Assembly (NCBI GenBank): GCA_002309015.1
Contig: DBWM01000048.1
Coordinates: forward strand, 6,137 to 49,802
DNA from: Myxococcales bacterium UBA1238
GTDB taxonomy: Bacteria; Myxococcota_A; Bradymonadia; UBA7976; UBA1532
Reading direction: 5' to 3'
DNA length: 43,666 nt
Positions 24,101-31,075 of the stretch are shown piece after piece. Position 1 is the stretch's first letter; each line of letters starts with the position of its first letter. The notes below the pieces were generated by a model, which worked only from the letters and a program-made list of their open reading frames with translations, did not search any database and was not told the origin of the DNA. A program made the position numbers and the translations under genes.

Positions 24101-24336
24101 CCGAGCTCCAGCTCTTTGCTGCCCTGAAGCATCAGCTGCGCGCCTTCGGCAAAGGGGAGCTTAAAATATTCCTGCCCGTCCTGCGGATCTTCGGTGCGGA
24201 TCGAAAGATCGCGGCTGGCCGCTACCTTATGCGCCTGTGGCCTCGATGTGAGCGATTCTTCATAGCGAAGGGCCAGGAGCCAGTATTTCAAAACGTCTTT
24301 AATTTCTGAGGAGTTAAGTGGTTTTTGAACGTCCAC
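21169..24336 (-). CDS. Superfamily 1 DNA/RNA helicase (UPF1/Dna2-like) with coiled-coil insert
   Basis: This 1055-residue ATPase has Walker A GPPGTGKT near residue 371 and motif II as VIDEAGQ near 757. Motif III is GDVHQLEPV, motif IV contains LRAHYRCQPGI and motifs V/VI are VHRFQGGERSIVVFS and LLNVAVSRAQDHLIVIG. This order is that of SF1B helicases of the UPF1/Dna2/SETX type. Between Walker A and motif II lies a ~300-residue Glu/Lys/Leu-rich, probably coiled-coil insertion. The N-terminal ~330 residues contain a CEHCIRAAWKRECMNLRRD segment but no clear RecB-like nuclease signature. The start is GTG 24336. It heads an apparent minus-strand operon with the glycosyltransferase and TIR-like/pseudokinase genes. 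Repair, RNA processing and defence are all possible roles. Confidence 0.85.
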   Translation of the reverse strand: MDVQKPLNSSEIKDVLKYWLLALRYEESLTSRPQAHKVAASRDLSIRTEDPQDGQEYFKLPFAEGAQLMLQGSKELELGLNPERAAFCEHCIRAAWKRECMNLRRDRPNIEQEGIWVLGFPVLYLPRHEELVPLLRFPIALHWREDERPWHYPPYPKRRTQNRIKAEISPLKSTPSKIVLGTLEETDGLLPYAFDPQLLTRELCVCDEELADFHQALRQKSHLTPGEMIEALCELLESGATTQPEPKEADNPPESKEKSPIEWLERLQRAIQNRLLSSPYPARAYPLGLVFDDSRVQATVHVQNEIGALLQASPGEAGWFEGSPLWHYLSASPISTGREAFHGRFTQKPLNPEQLQAGEAFLGTRFHALQGPPGTGKTALILNLTAAHLCERIYAYCNGSPMGSDCFLIASTNNRAVDNVLDPLSGDFADGALPLGLRLGNRDITSKLSVHLLERCLQRIEQSDDPEAMERELEEKKAEFLSLYKDLRKRGEPRQQAFRRQSRRASLQTKIFSLKNKLLDARQRGIEPLSADLNLDKIFELTKRISKKIRLLEAHASGSGLSALEGVELQWKRIQRAQKSLKVQLASSDLSLDLPLPPEDEPDIEKQLEAWENACGDAEDAVDAFNDLLHAQKEAKYRSAQLRSYEEELQLLEADLEADRPYIETPLCADEHAELEYALFQQAIRIRDLWAFLHRDQLRNALTAAIESLGTKSSFRRFYEDEPDKTLWILKLFPIFGCTLLSLGNAFPARDGVLARLVIDEAGQCHPAYAISGLMRAHSAMLIGDVHQLEPVIKLALCDEERVQRQAKLTLSQDRLAPYRVYEQCGHSAQSVADLPLPQQDRPTLRAHYRCQPGIIALSEALCSYGLRVMTPAHASPYCSDLLTESFHFIPVRGSQKRVGGSWENPDEISLILKLLEEFKRRGLPWGDLAFITPYVGQCDAIRRALRQNHIPCGEEFWDADPNPLWGTTQGAVTTGTVHRFQGGERSIVVFSTVCTSTRSLGFLNERVHLLNVAVSRAQDHLIVIGHPDILASGRMTRHLLNGKPICWSQSMRTP

Positions 24337-24407
24337 AGGCGATCCCTACGGGCTGAAAAGCAAGCTGTTGAACTGCGGAGATTCTTCATTAACAAGGAAA
24401 ACGCAAT

Positions 24408-24413
24408 TATACT
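24408..24413 (+). promoter_or_regulatory. Possible -10 box of the GIDE-domain gene
   Basis: TATACT lies 30 bp upstream of the start codon, in an AT-rich stretch of the divergent gap shared with the helicase. The hexamer 17 bp further upstream (TTCATT) is a poor -35, so this is only a candidate. Confidence 0.35.
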
Positions 24414-24442
24414 GAGCTCCATTTTTTGTTTCTGGAGGCGAT

Positions 24443-25231
24443 ATGCTGATTGCAGGCATTTGTTTGATCGTTTTGGCCGTCATTCTCATCGTTGCTCATG
24501 TTTTTGCGCGCAAGCGGATTGCCGCTCTTTTGGTGGCTAAGCCCTTGTCTACAAAAGAGATTGCGCAGGAAGCGGATTTGATGAACCGCGAGATGGGAGA
24601 GACTGGCGGATATCAGTCGATGGTGACGGTTGAAGGGAACGCGCTCTGCAAAGCGCCCCTGAGCTCGCCCATCGCGAACATGCCCTGCCTGCATTACGAG
24701 GCGACGGTGACGCGCGAATACGAAGAAGATTACGAAGAGCGCGATCAAAACGGGCATATCCACCGCCGCACGCGCCGTGGCTCGGAAGTCATCTCGTCCC
24801 AAAGCGAATCCTGCGATTTCTCCATCGACGACGGTCAGGGGCAAATCGAGGTGCTCAACCGCGACGCCACTTACGACAAGCTGGAGCAGAGCGCGGATCG
24901 CTTTGAACCGCAGTCTTCGGCCGCCGGTAACGGACTTCTGATGCAGTTTGGTCTGGGCATGCTCGAACCGCGTCACGGGCGCCGCACGCTGGGTTATCGC
25001 TATGCAGAGCGCATTCTCCCGATTTCGCGCATCACCGCAGTGGGTCAGGCTTCCTGCAAGGCCGGGCGCATGACGATCGGCACCGGCGGCATGGCGTTCA
25101 TCCTTTCGCCGCGCACGCGCTCCGAAATGCTGGGCAGCGCTAAATCTTCTGCGAACATGACCTCCATTGCATCGCTCATCTCGGCTGCTGTGGGCGTGAT
25201 TGTCACGATCATCAGCTTCTTTGTAGGCTGA
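24443..25231 (+). CDS. Bacterial GIDE-domain membrane protein (MULAN/MAPL-like, no RING)
   Basis: This 262-residue protein has an N-terminal membrane helix (MLIAGICLIVLAVILIVAHVF) and a C-terminal one (SLISAAVGVIVTIISFFVG). The intervening domain fits the GIDE family named for the mitochondrial E3 ligase MUL1/MAPL: VTVEGNALCKAPLSSPIANMPCLHYEATV, then a Glu-rich loop, SESCDFSIDDGQGQIEVL, and GYRYAERILPISRITAVGQA. Eukaryotic members end in a RING finger; this one has none and ends with the second helix. Bacterial GIDE proteins have no settled function. It is transcribed divergently from the helicase, with GGAGG 6 bp before ATG 24443. I would call the fold confidently and the function not at all. 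Confidence 0.82.
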   Translation: MLIAGICLIVLAVILIVAHVFARKRIAALLVAKPLSTKEIAQEADLMNREMGETGGYQSMVTVEGNALCKAPLSSPIANMPCLHYEATVTREYEEDYEERDQNGHIHRRTRRGSEVISSQSESCDFSIDDGQGQIEVLNRDATYDKLEQSADRFEPQSSAAGNGLLMQFGLGMLEPRHGRRTLGYRYAERILPISRITAVGQASCKAGRMTIGTGGMAFILSPRTRSEMLGSAKSSANMTSIASLISAAVGVIVTIISFFVG

Positions 25232-25279
25232 ATAACTCTTTGCTGCTCAAGGAAAATCTCGTTTTTTGTGTAAAGCAAC

Positions 25280-25308
25280 TTGACAGCTCTGCAATCCTTG
25301 GCAACTCT
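25280..25308 (+). promoter_or_regulatory. Candidate promoter of the hydrogenase-like operon
   Basis: TTGACA (25280-25285) is a perfect -35 hexamer followed after 17 bases by AACTCT, a poor -10. A 14-base near-direct repeat, AACTCTTTGYTRCT, occurs at 25234-25247 and 25303-25316, one copy overlapping the putative -10. An activator- or repressor-controlled promoter would fit. Confidence 0.35.
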
Positions 25309-25340
25309 TTGTTACTGAATTTTGTGGAGGAGTTTTTACC

Positions 25341-26681
25341 GTGTCCAGTGATAATGTTAGCTTAATTGGCATTGATGCTTCTAAATGCGTGCTTTGTCAC
25401 AATTGTATTGCGGTCTGCCCCGTAAAATACTGCAACGATGCGAGCGGTGATGCGATTGTGATGGATGCTGAGCTCTGCATTGGTTGTGGTGAATGCATTA
25501 AAGCTTGCTCTCACGGAGCCCGCTTCGGGCTGGACGACACGGATCGCTTCTTCCGCGATGTGCGCAGCGGCGTCAATATGGTGGCGATCGTGGCGCCTGC
25601 GGTTGCGGCATCGTTCCCGGGGCAGGTGGAGCGCTTTGTGGGATGGTTGCGTCAGTCGCTCAAGATTCGTGCGGTGTTCGATGTGAGCTTTGGCGCAGAG
25701 CTGACGGTCAAGAGCTACCTTGAGCATATCGAGTCCAAGAATCCGCGCACAGTGATCGCGCAGCCCTGCCCGGCGATCGTGAGCTACATCGAAATGTATC
25801 AGCCGGAGTTGTTGCAGTACCTTGCGCCTGCGCACAGTCCCATGCTGCATACGATTCAGATGATTAAGGAATTTTATCCTGAATACGCGCATTATAAGTT
25901 TGTCGCTTTCTCGCCTTGCCTGGCGAAGCGCCGCGAATTCAACGAAACGGGACTCGGCGATTACAACGTAACCTTCGGAATCTTAAAGGAATACATGCAG
26001 CGCGAAGGCATCAACATCGATGCTTATTCGCCCATGGATTTTGATGGCGATGCGGCCGAGCGCGCAGTTTTGTTCAGTGCCCCCGGCGGTCTGATGCGCA
26101 CCTTGCAGCGCTGGAATCCCGATGCTCAGAGCATCACCCGTAAAATCGAAGGCCCGCAGTCGATCTATCACTATTTCCAAACGCTGGGCGAGAGCATTCG
26201 TTCGGGCCACGTGCCGAAGGTGATCGATTGCCTGAACTGCGAAAAAGGCTGCAACGGCGGTACGGGCACCGGTATGCAGGAAGCGCCGCTCGAAGAGCTG
26301 GAATATTACGTCGATCAGCGCCGCCGTCAGATGGAGGATCTCCATCGTAAATCCGGCATTTTCGGGGGCGATCGCACGCAGAAATACTACAGCAAGATCC
26401 TCGAAAAGCGCTGGAAGCCCGGCCTGTACGATCGCACCTACGTGGATCGTTCGCGCAGCAACAACGTGATGATCCCGTCGCCCGAAGAGTTTGAAGATTT
26501 GTATCGCCAGATGGGCAAGCGCTCAAAGAAGGATCATTTGAATTGCAGCGCCTGCGGTTATGGCACTTGCGAGAAAATGGCGATCGCCATTTATAACGGT
26601 TTAAACAAAGTGACCAATTGCTTCTTATACCGTGAGCGGATGATCGAGCATCTCGCTTCCTCTATAAGCCAGCAGGGGTAA
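25341..26681 (+). CDS. [FeFe]-hydrogenase-like iron-sulfur protein (sensory group C/D type)
   Basis: GTG 25341 follows a strong GGAGGAG. Residues 16-26 and 46-56 form a two-[4Fe-4S] ferredoxin domain (C16/19/22/26 and C46/49/52/56). The central ~290 residues are an Fe-hydrogenase large-subunit C-terminal domain: AQPCPAIVSYIEMYQPELL (loop L1), FSPCLAKRRE (L2) and DCLNCEKGCNGG (L3). Catalytic enzymes have TSCCP at L1; here a single Cys is kept, as in putative sensory members. A final cluster domain (C402, C405, C410, C427; SACGYGTCEKMA) is of the PF04060 type. In known relatives such proteins carry PAS or phosphatase outputs; this one ends after the cluster. Two Roadblock-type genes follow 26 and 3 bp after their predecessors, suggesting they are its output. 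It is probably cytoplasmic; H2 chemistry is unproven. Confidence 0.85.
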   Translation: MSSDNVSLIGIDASKCVLCHNCIAVCPVKYCNDASGDAIVMDAELCIGCGECIKACSHGARFGLDDTDRFFRDVRSGVNMVAIVAPAVAASFPGQVERFVGWLRQSLKIRAVFDVSFGAELTVKSYLEHIESKNPRTVIAQPCPAIVSYIEMYQPELLQYLAPAHSPMLHTIQMIKEFYPEYAHYKFVAFSPCLAKRREFNETGLGDYNVTFGILKEYMQREGINIDAYSPMDFDGDAAERAVLFSAPGGLMRTLQRWNPDAQSITRKIEGPQSIYHYFQTLGESIRSGHVPKVIDCLNCEKGCNGGTGTGMQEAPLEELEYYVDQRRRQMEDLHRKSGIFGGDRTQKYYSKILEKRWKPGLYDRTYVDRSRSNNVMIPSPEEFEDLYRQMGKRSKKDHLNCSACGYGTCEKMAIAIYNGLNKVTNCFLYRERMIEHLASSISQQG

Positions 26682-26707
26682 TTGGCTGGATTTAAAAGGA
26701 TTTTGCC

Positions 26708-27544
26708 ATGGATGAGCTGCTCGCAAGGCTTTGTGAAGTCCCCGGTGTTTTGGGTGCGGCTGTTTTTCAAAATCTGAAATGCCTCGCCCATCGCTTAACG
26801 CCTCCACATGAGCCGGTGTTGCTTGAAGAGGTATTGAATCAGCTCAGCCGAATGGGCGATGCATTGGAATCGCTTGAAGGCTTGGGAGGTAACCGGACGC
26901 TCTTTTTGCGTTTCCAGGATGGTCAGCTGATCGTCTGCCATCTGGGTGAAACCTGCCTGGTCGTTCTCGCTTCGGTGAAGGCGCAGGCTGCTGTGTTGAG
27001 CGTGGGCCTGAATGTGGCTCAGCTCAAACTTGAGCGCATGATGATGCCTACCGGATCGCCCATGTCGATGTCTTCGGTCATGGTTGCAACCTCACCGGTT
27101 CCGCCGCCCGCCTCTTCCAATTATGTGCCACCGATGCCGTCGTCGATGCAGATGCCGTCGTCGATGCAGATGCCGTCGTCGATGCCACCGATGCCGTCGT
27201 CGATGCAATCTGCAGGCATCTCTTCTGCGGGATTACGCTCGGAGCCACCACCGATTCCCTCGCTGCCTTCCCAATCGGCTGAATCGTCGATGAATATGTT
27301 CGGTTCGTCCGGTTCGGTGCTCGGAGGCGATTCGGTCGGCATGTCGACGATTCGTCATTTGATTCGAGTATTTGGCGAATTCGATGAGCAGGATCCCCAG
27401 GGAAAGGTGCGCCAGGCCATCGCCAAGCTGGGCGGCTCTCCTACGCATTTTCCCAAGTCGCATTATCCGGCGCTTTTGCAAGAGCTCGCGAGCATGTTGC
27501 CCGCGCGTTTGCGCAAAGATTTCCAGGCTCGCGTTGCGGAGTAA
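26708..27544 (+). CDS. Roadblock/LC7-like protein with disordered linker and helical C-terminal domain
   Basis: Residues 1-115 resemble Roadblock/LC7 modules (MDELLARLCEVPGVLGAAVF, then LFLRFQDGQLIVCHLGETCLVVLASVKAQ). Such modules dimerise and act as scaffolds or GTPase-activating partners for MglA-type GTPases. The middle ~80 residues are Met/Pro/Ser-rich with tandem MPSSMQ units. The last ~65 residues (STIRHLIRVFGEF ... RLRKDFQARVAE) form a helical domain that aligns with the C-terminus of the 571-residue protein at 31072-32787, which has the same overall architecture. The two are paralogues. AAGGA precedes the start. Function is inferred as signal transmission from the adjacent iron-sulfur protein. 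Confidence 0.72.
   Translation: MDELLARLCEVPGVLGAAVFQNLKCLAHRLTPPHEPVLLEEVLNQLSRMGDALESLEGLGGNRTLFLRFQDGQLIVCHLGETCLVVLASVKAQAAVLSVGLNVAQLKLERMMMPTGSPMSMSSVMVATSPVPPPASSNYVPPMPSSMQMPSSMQMPSSMPPMPSSMQSAGISSAGLRSEPPPIPSLPSQSAESSMNMFGSSGSVLGGDSVGMSTIRHLIRVFGEFDEQDPQGKVRQAIAKLGGSPTHFPKSHYPALLQELASMLPARLRKDFQARVAE
27128..27209 (+). repeat. 18-bp in-frame tandem repeat
   Basis: ATGCCGTCGTCGATGC occurs four times: three copies at an 18-bp period and one after a 24-bp step. It encodes MPSSMQ repeats in the linker of the Roadblock-like protein. Copy number should be slippage-prone without breaking the frame. Confidence 0.85.
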
Positions 27545-27547
27545 AAC

Positions 27548-27868
27548 ATGGCTACGGAATTAAAAGATCTCTTGCGCATTGCGCCCGGTTTGGATCGGGC
27601 GGTCGAGGCGGAGTATGACGGGCTGGTGATCCGCATGCAGGGTGGCTTTGATGGCGAAAGCGCTGCGGCGGTCACGGTTTTGGCTGAAAATTACCTGTCG
27701 GAACTGGGCGATATGCTCGGTTTTGGCAGCGTTTCAGCCTGGGCGACGAGCGGTGAGAGCAGCTGCATCTATGTGGCTCACGGCGCGCGCAGCTTTGTGG
27801 CGGTCATGGGGCCGGCCAACCGTTCACCCGGCCGAGTACTCGAACGCCTCGCTTCCTCCTGGAACTGA
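27548..27868 (+). CDS. Small Roadblock/LC7-like protein
   Basis: This 106-residue soluble protein starts 3 bp after the previous stop, and the ribosome site GGAG lies in the end of the upstream gene, so translation is likely coupled. The pattern of an N-terminal helix (LKDLLRIAPGLDRAVEAEYDG), strand (LVIRMQGG), helix (TVLAENYLSELGDMLGF) and two strands (SVSAWATSGESSCIYVAHGARSFVAVM) fits a free-standing Roadblock module, though I see no diagnostic motif. It closes the three-gene operon with the hydrogenase-like protein. It would be expected to dimerise with itself or a neighbouring Roadblock domain. Confidence 0.65.
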   Translation: MATELKDLLRIAPGLDRAVEAEYDGLVIRMQGGFDGESAAAVTVLAENYLSELGDMLGFGSVSAWATSGESSCIYVAHGARSFVAVMGPANRSPGRVLERLASSWN

Positions 27869-28034
27869 TCTCCCTCCGCTCGCATCCTTCCCAAAAAGAC
27901 TCTCCCAATGCCTCATAGACGCCTGAGGTGAGATCGCATTTTCATGTCGCGTACGGACGTGCCGGCTGTAATTTGTGCGCTGATTCTGTAACGATTTCAG
28001 TTGGATAGCGTTTTTCTGCACGGCCAACAGGGCT
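27869..28034. other. Intergenic space between convergent operons
   Basis: About 166 bp lie between the end of the small Roadblock gene and the end of the out-of-frame tail of the kinase. There are short inverted repeats but no clear U-tract terminator on either strand, no RNA gene and no mobile element. Confidence 0.5.
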
Positions 28035-28199
28035 TCATGGAAAGAGAGCGCCGAACGACCAGCGCCGCCAGCCTGTGGACAGGCGATAACCTAGATCCGG
28101 ATTCAGCTGGAAGGAAGTTGCCCGCGCGTCAAACAAATCCGGGCTGGTGATGCGGTTGATGGCGTCGATGTGTTTATCGGAGAAGTGGCAGAGGGAGTC
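28035..28199 (-). pseudogene. Out-of-frame C-terminal continuation of the Ser/Thr kinase
   Basis: Immediately after the kinase stop codon, the +1 frame reads 54 codons from 28199 to a TGA at 28035, with strong G/C preference at third positions, as in real genes here. The peptide (KDSLCHFSDKHIDAINRI ... YRLSTGWRRWSFGALFP) has no ATG, GTG or TTG suitable as a start. The junction on the minus strand reads GGT TTT TAA AGA: five T before TAA. Dropping one T, or a +1 slip at TTT-TAA, fuses the tail to the kinase as ...KPGGFKDSLCHF. It is either a recent frameshift or a programmed one; sequence alone cannot decide. Confidence 0.55.
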
Positions 28200-28200
28200 T

Positions 28201-29850
28201 TTAAAAACCGCCAGGTTTGCGCTCAGGAGGCCAGACTCTGGGGGGCTTGCGCCATTCGCTGATGATGTCGTCGATGATGTCGATATGGTGTTGATGCTCC
28301 CGGGCGCCGGCGATGGCCCAGGTGGTGACGAACATTTGGCGGGTTAAGCGGGTGAGGGCGATGGCGTTATGTAAAATCAATTCGATGTTTGCTGGAGATT
28401 CCTCTGCAATTGCGACAACTTGCAGAATGGCGCCAGCGGTAAAGTCGCGGAGACCGGCCGTATTGGCCAGGAGCTGCAGGAAGGATCGCAGTTCGCTCTG
28501 TTTTAAGGGATCGATGACATATTCGCGCGCCAGTCCGTTTCGACCAGAGGCGTGAATCTGTTCGCGCAGGGGTTCCAGACAATCCGCAGTTCCGCTCAGG
28601 AGCAGGCAAAACGGGCCCACAGCCGCTTCCGCTGCGCTCATCAGGCGCTCCGCCTCTTTGGAACTGAGCGCGCGCTCCAGATGGACGTGAAAGAGTCCCT
28701 GGGCGTTTTCAGGCTTGGAGAGCGATTGAAAGCGATGTTCCTGGTCAAGGTTGGGATCGCCTGAGACCAAAAAGCGTCCGCTCAGCTCCATGCCCGGATT
28801 GAGCTTGATCGAATGCCGGATAAGTGTGCCCACCATTTGAGGATAGCGGCATTCGAGGAGCAGAAGCGGCGGTGCGAGGGCAATGCAACCCCCTAATTTC
28901 TCTACGATTTTTATAAAGCAGGGGAGCGTATGGACGGCTTCTTCGAGACCGCGCATGCACCAGGAGGCGGCTTCGCGATTCAGCATCACCTCGGGGATGG
29001 GGGCAGCGGTCGTGGGGATCTCTTTGCTGGGCGAGAGCAGGTTTAAGACTGCCTGGGCATCGGCGGGGCGTTCCTCGGGTTTTTTGGCCAGGAGCTGCGC
29101 GATGATGCGCCGCAAAAGCGACGGTAAATGGTTGGGAATCTTAGGGATTTGCTGAAGATGCGCTTGCTTTAAAACCTCGGAGGGCGCGGGCGCAAAGGGC
29201 GGATGACCGACCGCCATATGGTAGAGGCAGGCGCCTAAGCTGTAGAGATCGGAAGAGACGCTGGGGCCCTGACGCTGCCAGATTTCGGGCGCCATATAGA
29301 TGGGTGTGCCGATGATGTCCTGCCCACCGCCGGCGCTCGCCAGGCCAAAATCGACGAGTTTTAAGATGTCGCGCGCCTGGTTTTCGACGGGCGTATGGAT
29401 CAGGAGATTCTGGGGCTTGAGATCGTTATGCAGCACACCGTGGGCGTGGGCGTGGGCCAATGCGGCTGCGGCATCCTGCGCAAAAGCAAAGACCTGATCT
29501 ATCGGCAATGGGCCTTTTTGAAGCCGATCTGAAACGGCGCCGTGATTGACGAATTCCTGGGCCAAAAACCAAAGCTGATCGACGCATTCCAATTGGAAAA
29601 TACGAACAATATTCGGATGTTCCAGCGCTGCGATGGTGCGCGCTTCGCGCAATACGTGGCTGTCAGTATCGGGAGCTCGCTTAAACACCTTGAGCGCGGT
29701 CAAGCGCTTTAACAGGCGATTTTGAGCTAAAAAGACTTTGGCCTGAGCTCCTTCGCCGAGAACACGCTCAATCACATAATAACCGAGTTGGTCGCCGACT
29801 TTCGGCATGACCACATTCACAGGCAGCACTGGATTGCCCTCAATCTTCAC
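28201..29850 (-). CDS. Serine/threonine protein kinase with degenerate ATPase-like C-terminal region
   Basis: Residues ~23-275 are a complete kinase domain: glycine loop LGEGAQAKV, K54 in ALKVF, catalytic loop HNDLKPQN (D143, K145, N148; the HRD Arg is Asn), DFG 167-169 and GTPIYMAPE. It should be active. The ~270 residues after it (ASWCMRGLEEAVHTLPCFIK ... FLLSGTADCLEPLREQI) look like an AAA/ExeA-type ATPase fold without a Walker A, possibly a regulatory scaffold. No membrane helix is seen. GTG 29850 overlaps the upstream PATAN gene by 11 bp; ATG 29808 is an alternative. A coding-like tail follows the stop in the +1 frame. As the last gene of the operon it probably phosphorylates components of this module. 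Confidence 0.88.
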   Translation of the reverse strand: MKIEGNPVLPVNVVMPKVGDQLGYYVIERVLGEGAQAKVFLAQNRLLKRLTALKVFKRAPDTDSHVLREARTIAALEHPNIVRIFQLECVDQLWFLAQEFVNHGAVSDRLQKGPLPIDQVFAFAQDAAAALAHAHAHGVLHNDLKPQNLLIHTPVENQARDILKLVDFGLASAGGGQDIIGTPIYMAPEIWQRQGPSVSSDLYSLGACLYHMAVGHPPFAPAPSEVLKQAHLQQIPKIPNHLPSLLRRIIAQLLAKKPEERPADAQAVLNLLSPSKEIPTTAAPIPEVMLNREAASWCMRGLEEAVHTLPCFIKIVEKLGGCIALAPPLLLLECRYPQMVGTLIRHSIKLNPGMELSGRFLVSGDPNLDQEHRFQSLSKPENAQGLFHVHLERALSSKEAERLMSAAEAAVGPFCLLLSGTADCLEPLREQIHASGRNGLAREYVIDPLKQSELRSFLQLLANTAGLRDFTAGAILQVVAIAEESPANIELILHNAIALTRLTRQMFVTTWAIAGAREHQHHIDIIDDIISEWRKPPRVWPPERKPGGF

Positions 29851-31075
29851 TCAAGCTGTGAGCTATATTTTCGATTTGCCGCAAAATGGTGTGGGGCGAT
29901 TTGGTGACCACATCGGCTGCAATCACGAGATCGCCTTTGTCCGTTTCAGAGCAGTAAAAGCAAGCCTCTTCCGTTGAAAAATCCCAGCTTTTAGCGTGCG
30001 TTGAACCAAACTTCTGGGCAATTTGCTCGATTAAGCGCTGGCATTCAGAGGCGACGGCGGCGAGGATGTCGCATTCTTCGGGGGCCGATTTGCTGTAAAT
30101 CAGCTGGCCGTCGCGGGAAGCCTGAAGCAAGGTTGTGAGCTCGCTTTCTTTCGCCAGGGCGTCAAATTTGGCGCGCGAATTGACGGTTGGGGTGGCCACG
30201 GGCGCCGGGGCGGCTTCGGGCTGAGCGTGCAGGCTGGCGAGCGGCGTTTCCAGGCTGGAGTCGAGGGGAATCGGCATCGAAAAATCGCCAAAATTCATCG
30301 ACTCGCTGAGGGATTCGTTTAAGGAATCGCTGCGTTCGGATTCGTCGAGCAAGTAGGCGGCGTTGAGCAGGCAACCCTGAATCGATCGCGGAGAATCGAT
30401 GCGCGGAGGCGGCAGGAAGCAATCGAGCACGCGCACCACGCCGTCGTGCAGCTTGAGCATGACGGCCACCGCCTGATCGCCGGTCTGACCTTCGGGAATT
30501 TCGGCGTGAACGACCATACCATTTTCAACGTAAATCCGCCCGTACCAGGCAGATTCTTCGTCTTCTTCGAGGAACTTTAATTTTTCCCAGGGCGTTTGAT
30601 CGTCGATGAGCCTGGAATGGTTGCCCGACACCGTGACGAGCACGGAACGCCCGCCGGAGGCCACAAACTGCAGCACGTCAGGCAGATGCGCCCATTGCCC
30701 GACGCCTTTGAACCAGGTGAGCGACTGCCCCAGATTGTTGAGGATTTGGCGCGCCATATCGCGGTTGGGCTCACCGGTGAGCACGCAGGCTGTCCCCATT
30801 CGGCGCAGGATTTCCTTTTCTTCTGCAGAGGGTTCGGTTTCGAGCACGACGCAGAGCGGAGGAAAATGAATGCAGCCTTTGAGCGTGCGGCTGACTTCAG
30901 AGAACTGGGTGGCCTGCAGCAGCGTAAAGCATGAAGATTGCTGATGGTTGGAATCCTCATCAAAAATGGAATGCCAGTCGATGGCGTATCCAAGTTCGCT
31001 GAAAAGCGTGCTCCATCTGGCTTCCTGGTTGGGGGTGAGCAGCGAGAGCCCATGTATTAAAAGAGTGCTCGTCAT
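29840..31075 (-). CDS. PATAN/DUF4388-domain signalling protein with Roadblock-like C-terminus
   Basis: The 411 residues show three parts. The first ~120 (MTSTLLIHGLSLLTPNQEAR ... RQILNNLG) alternate strands and helices like a receiver domain without obvious phospho-acceptor geometry. Residues ~125-250 match a PATAN/DUF4388 domain: HLPDVLQFVASGGRSVLVTVS, WYGRIYVENGMVVHAEIPEGQTGDQAV, and MLKLHDGVVRVLDC. The last ~110 (ALAKESELTTLLQASRDGQL ... ILRQIENIAHSLSED) resemble a Roadblock/LC7 module. PATAN proteins in myxobacteria and cyanobacteria act as adaptors in motility or gene control. The start overlaps the preceding stop as ATGA, so the two are translationally coupled. Confidence 0.75.
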   Translation of the reverse strand: MTSTLLIHGLSLLTPNQEARWSTLFSELGYAIDWHSIFDEDSNHQQSSCFTLLQATQFSEVSRTLKGCIHFPPLCVVLETEPSAEEKEILRRMGTACVLTGEPNRDMARQILNNLGQSLTWFKGVGQWAHLPDVLQFVASGGRSVLVTVSGNHSRLIDDQTPWEKLKFLEEDEESAWYGRIYVENGMVVHAEIPEGQTGDQAVAVMLKLHDGVVRVLDCFLPPPRIDSPRSIQGCLLNAAYLLDESERSDSLNESLSESMNFGDFSMPIPLDSSLETPLASLHAQPEAAPAPVATPTVNSRAKFDALAKESELTTLLQASRDGQLIYSKSAPEECDILAAVASECQRLIEQIAQKFGSTHAKSWDFSTEEACFYCSETDKGDLVIAADVVTKSPHTILRQIENIAHSLSED

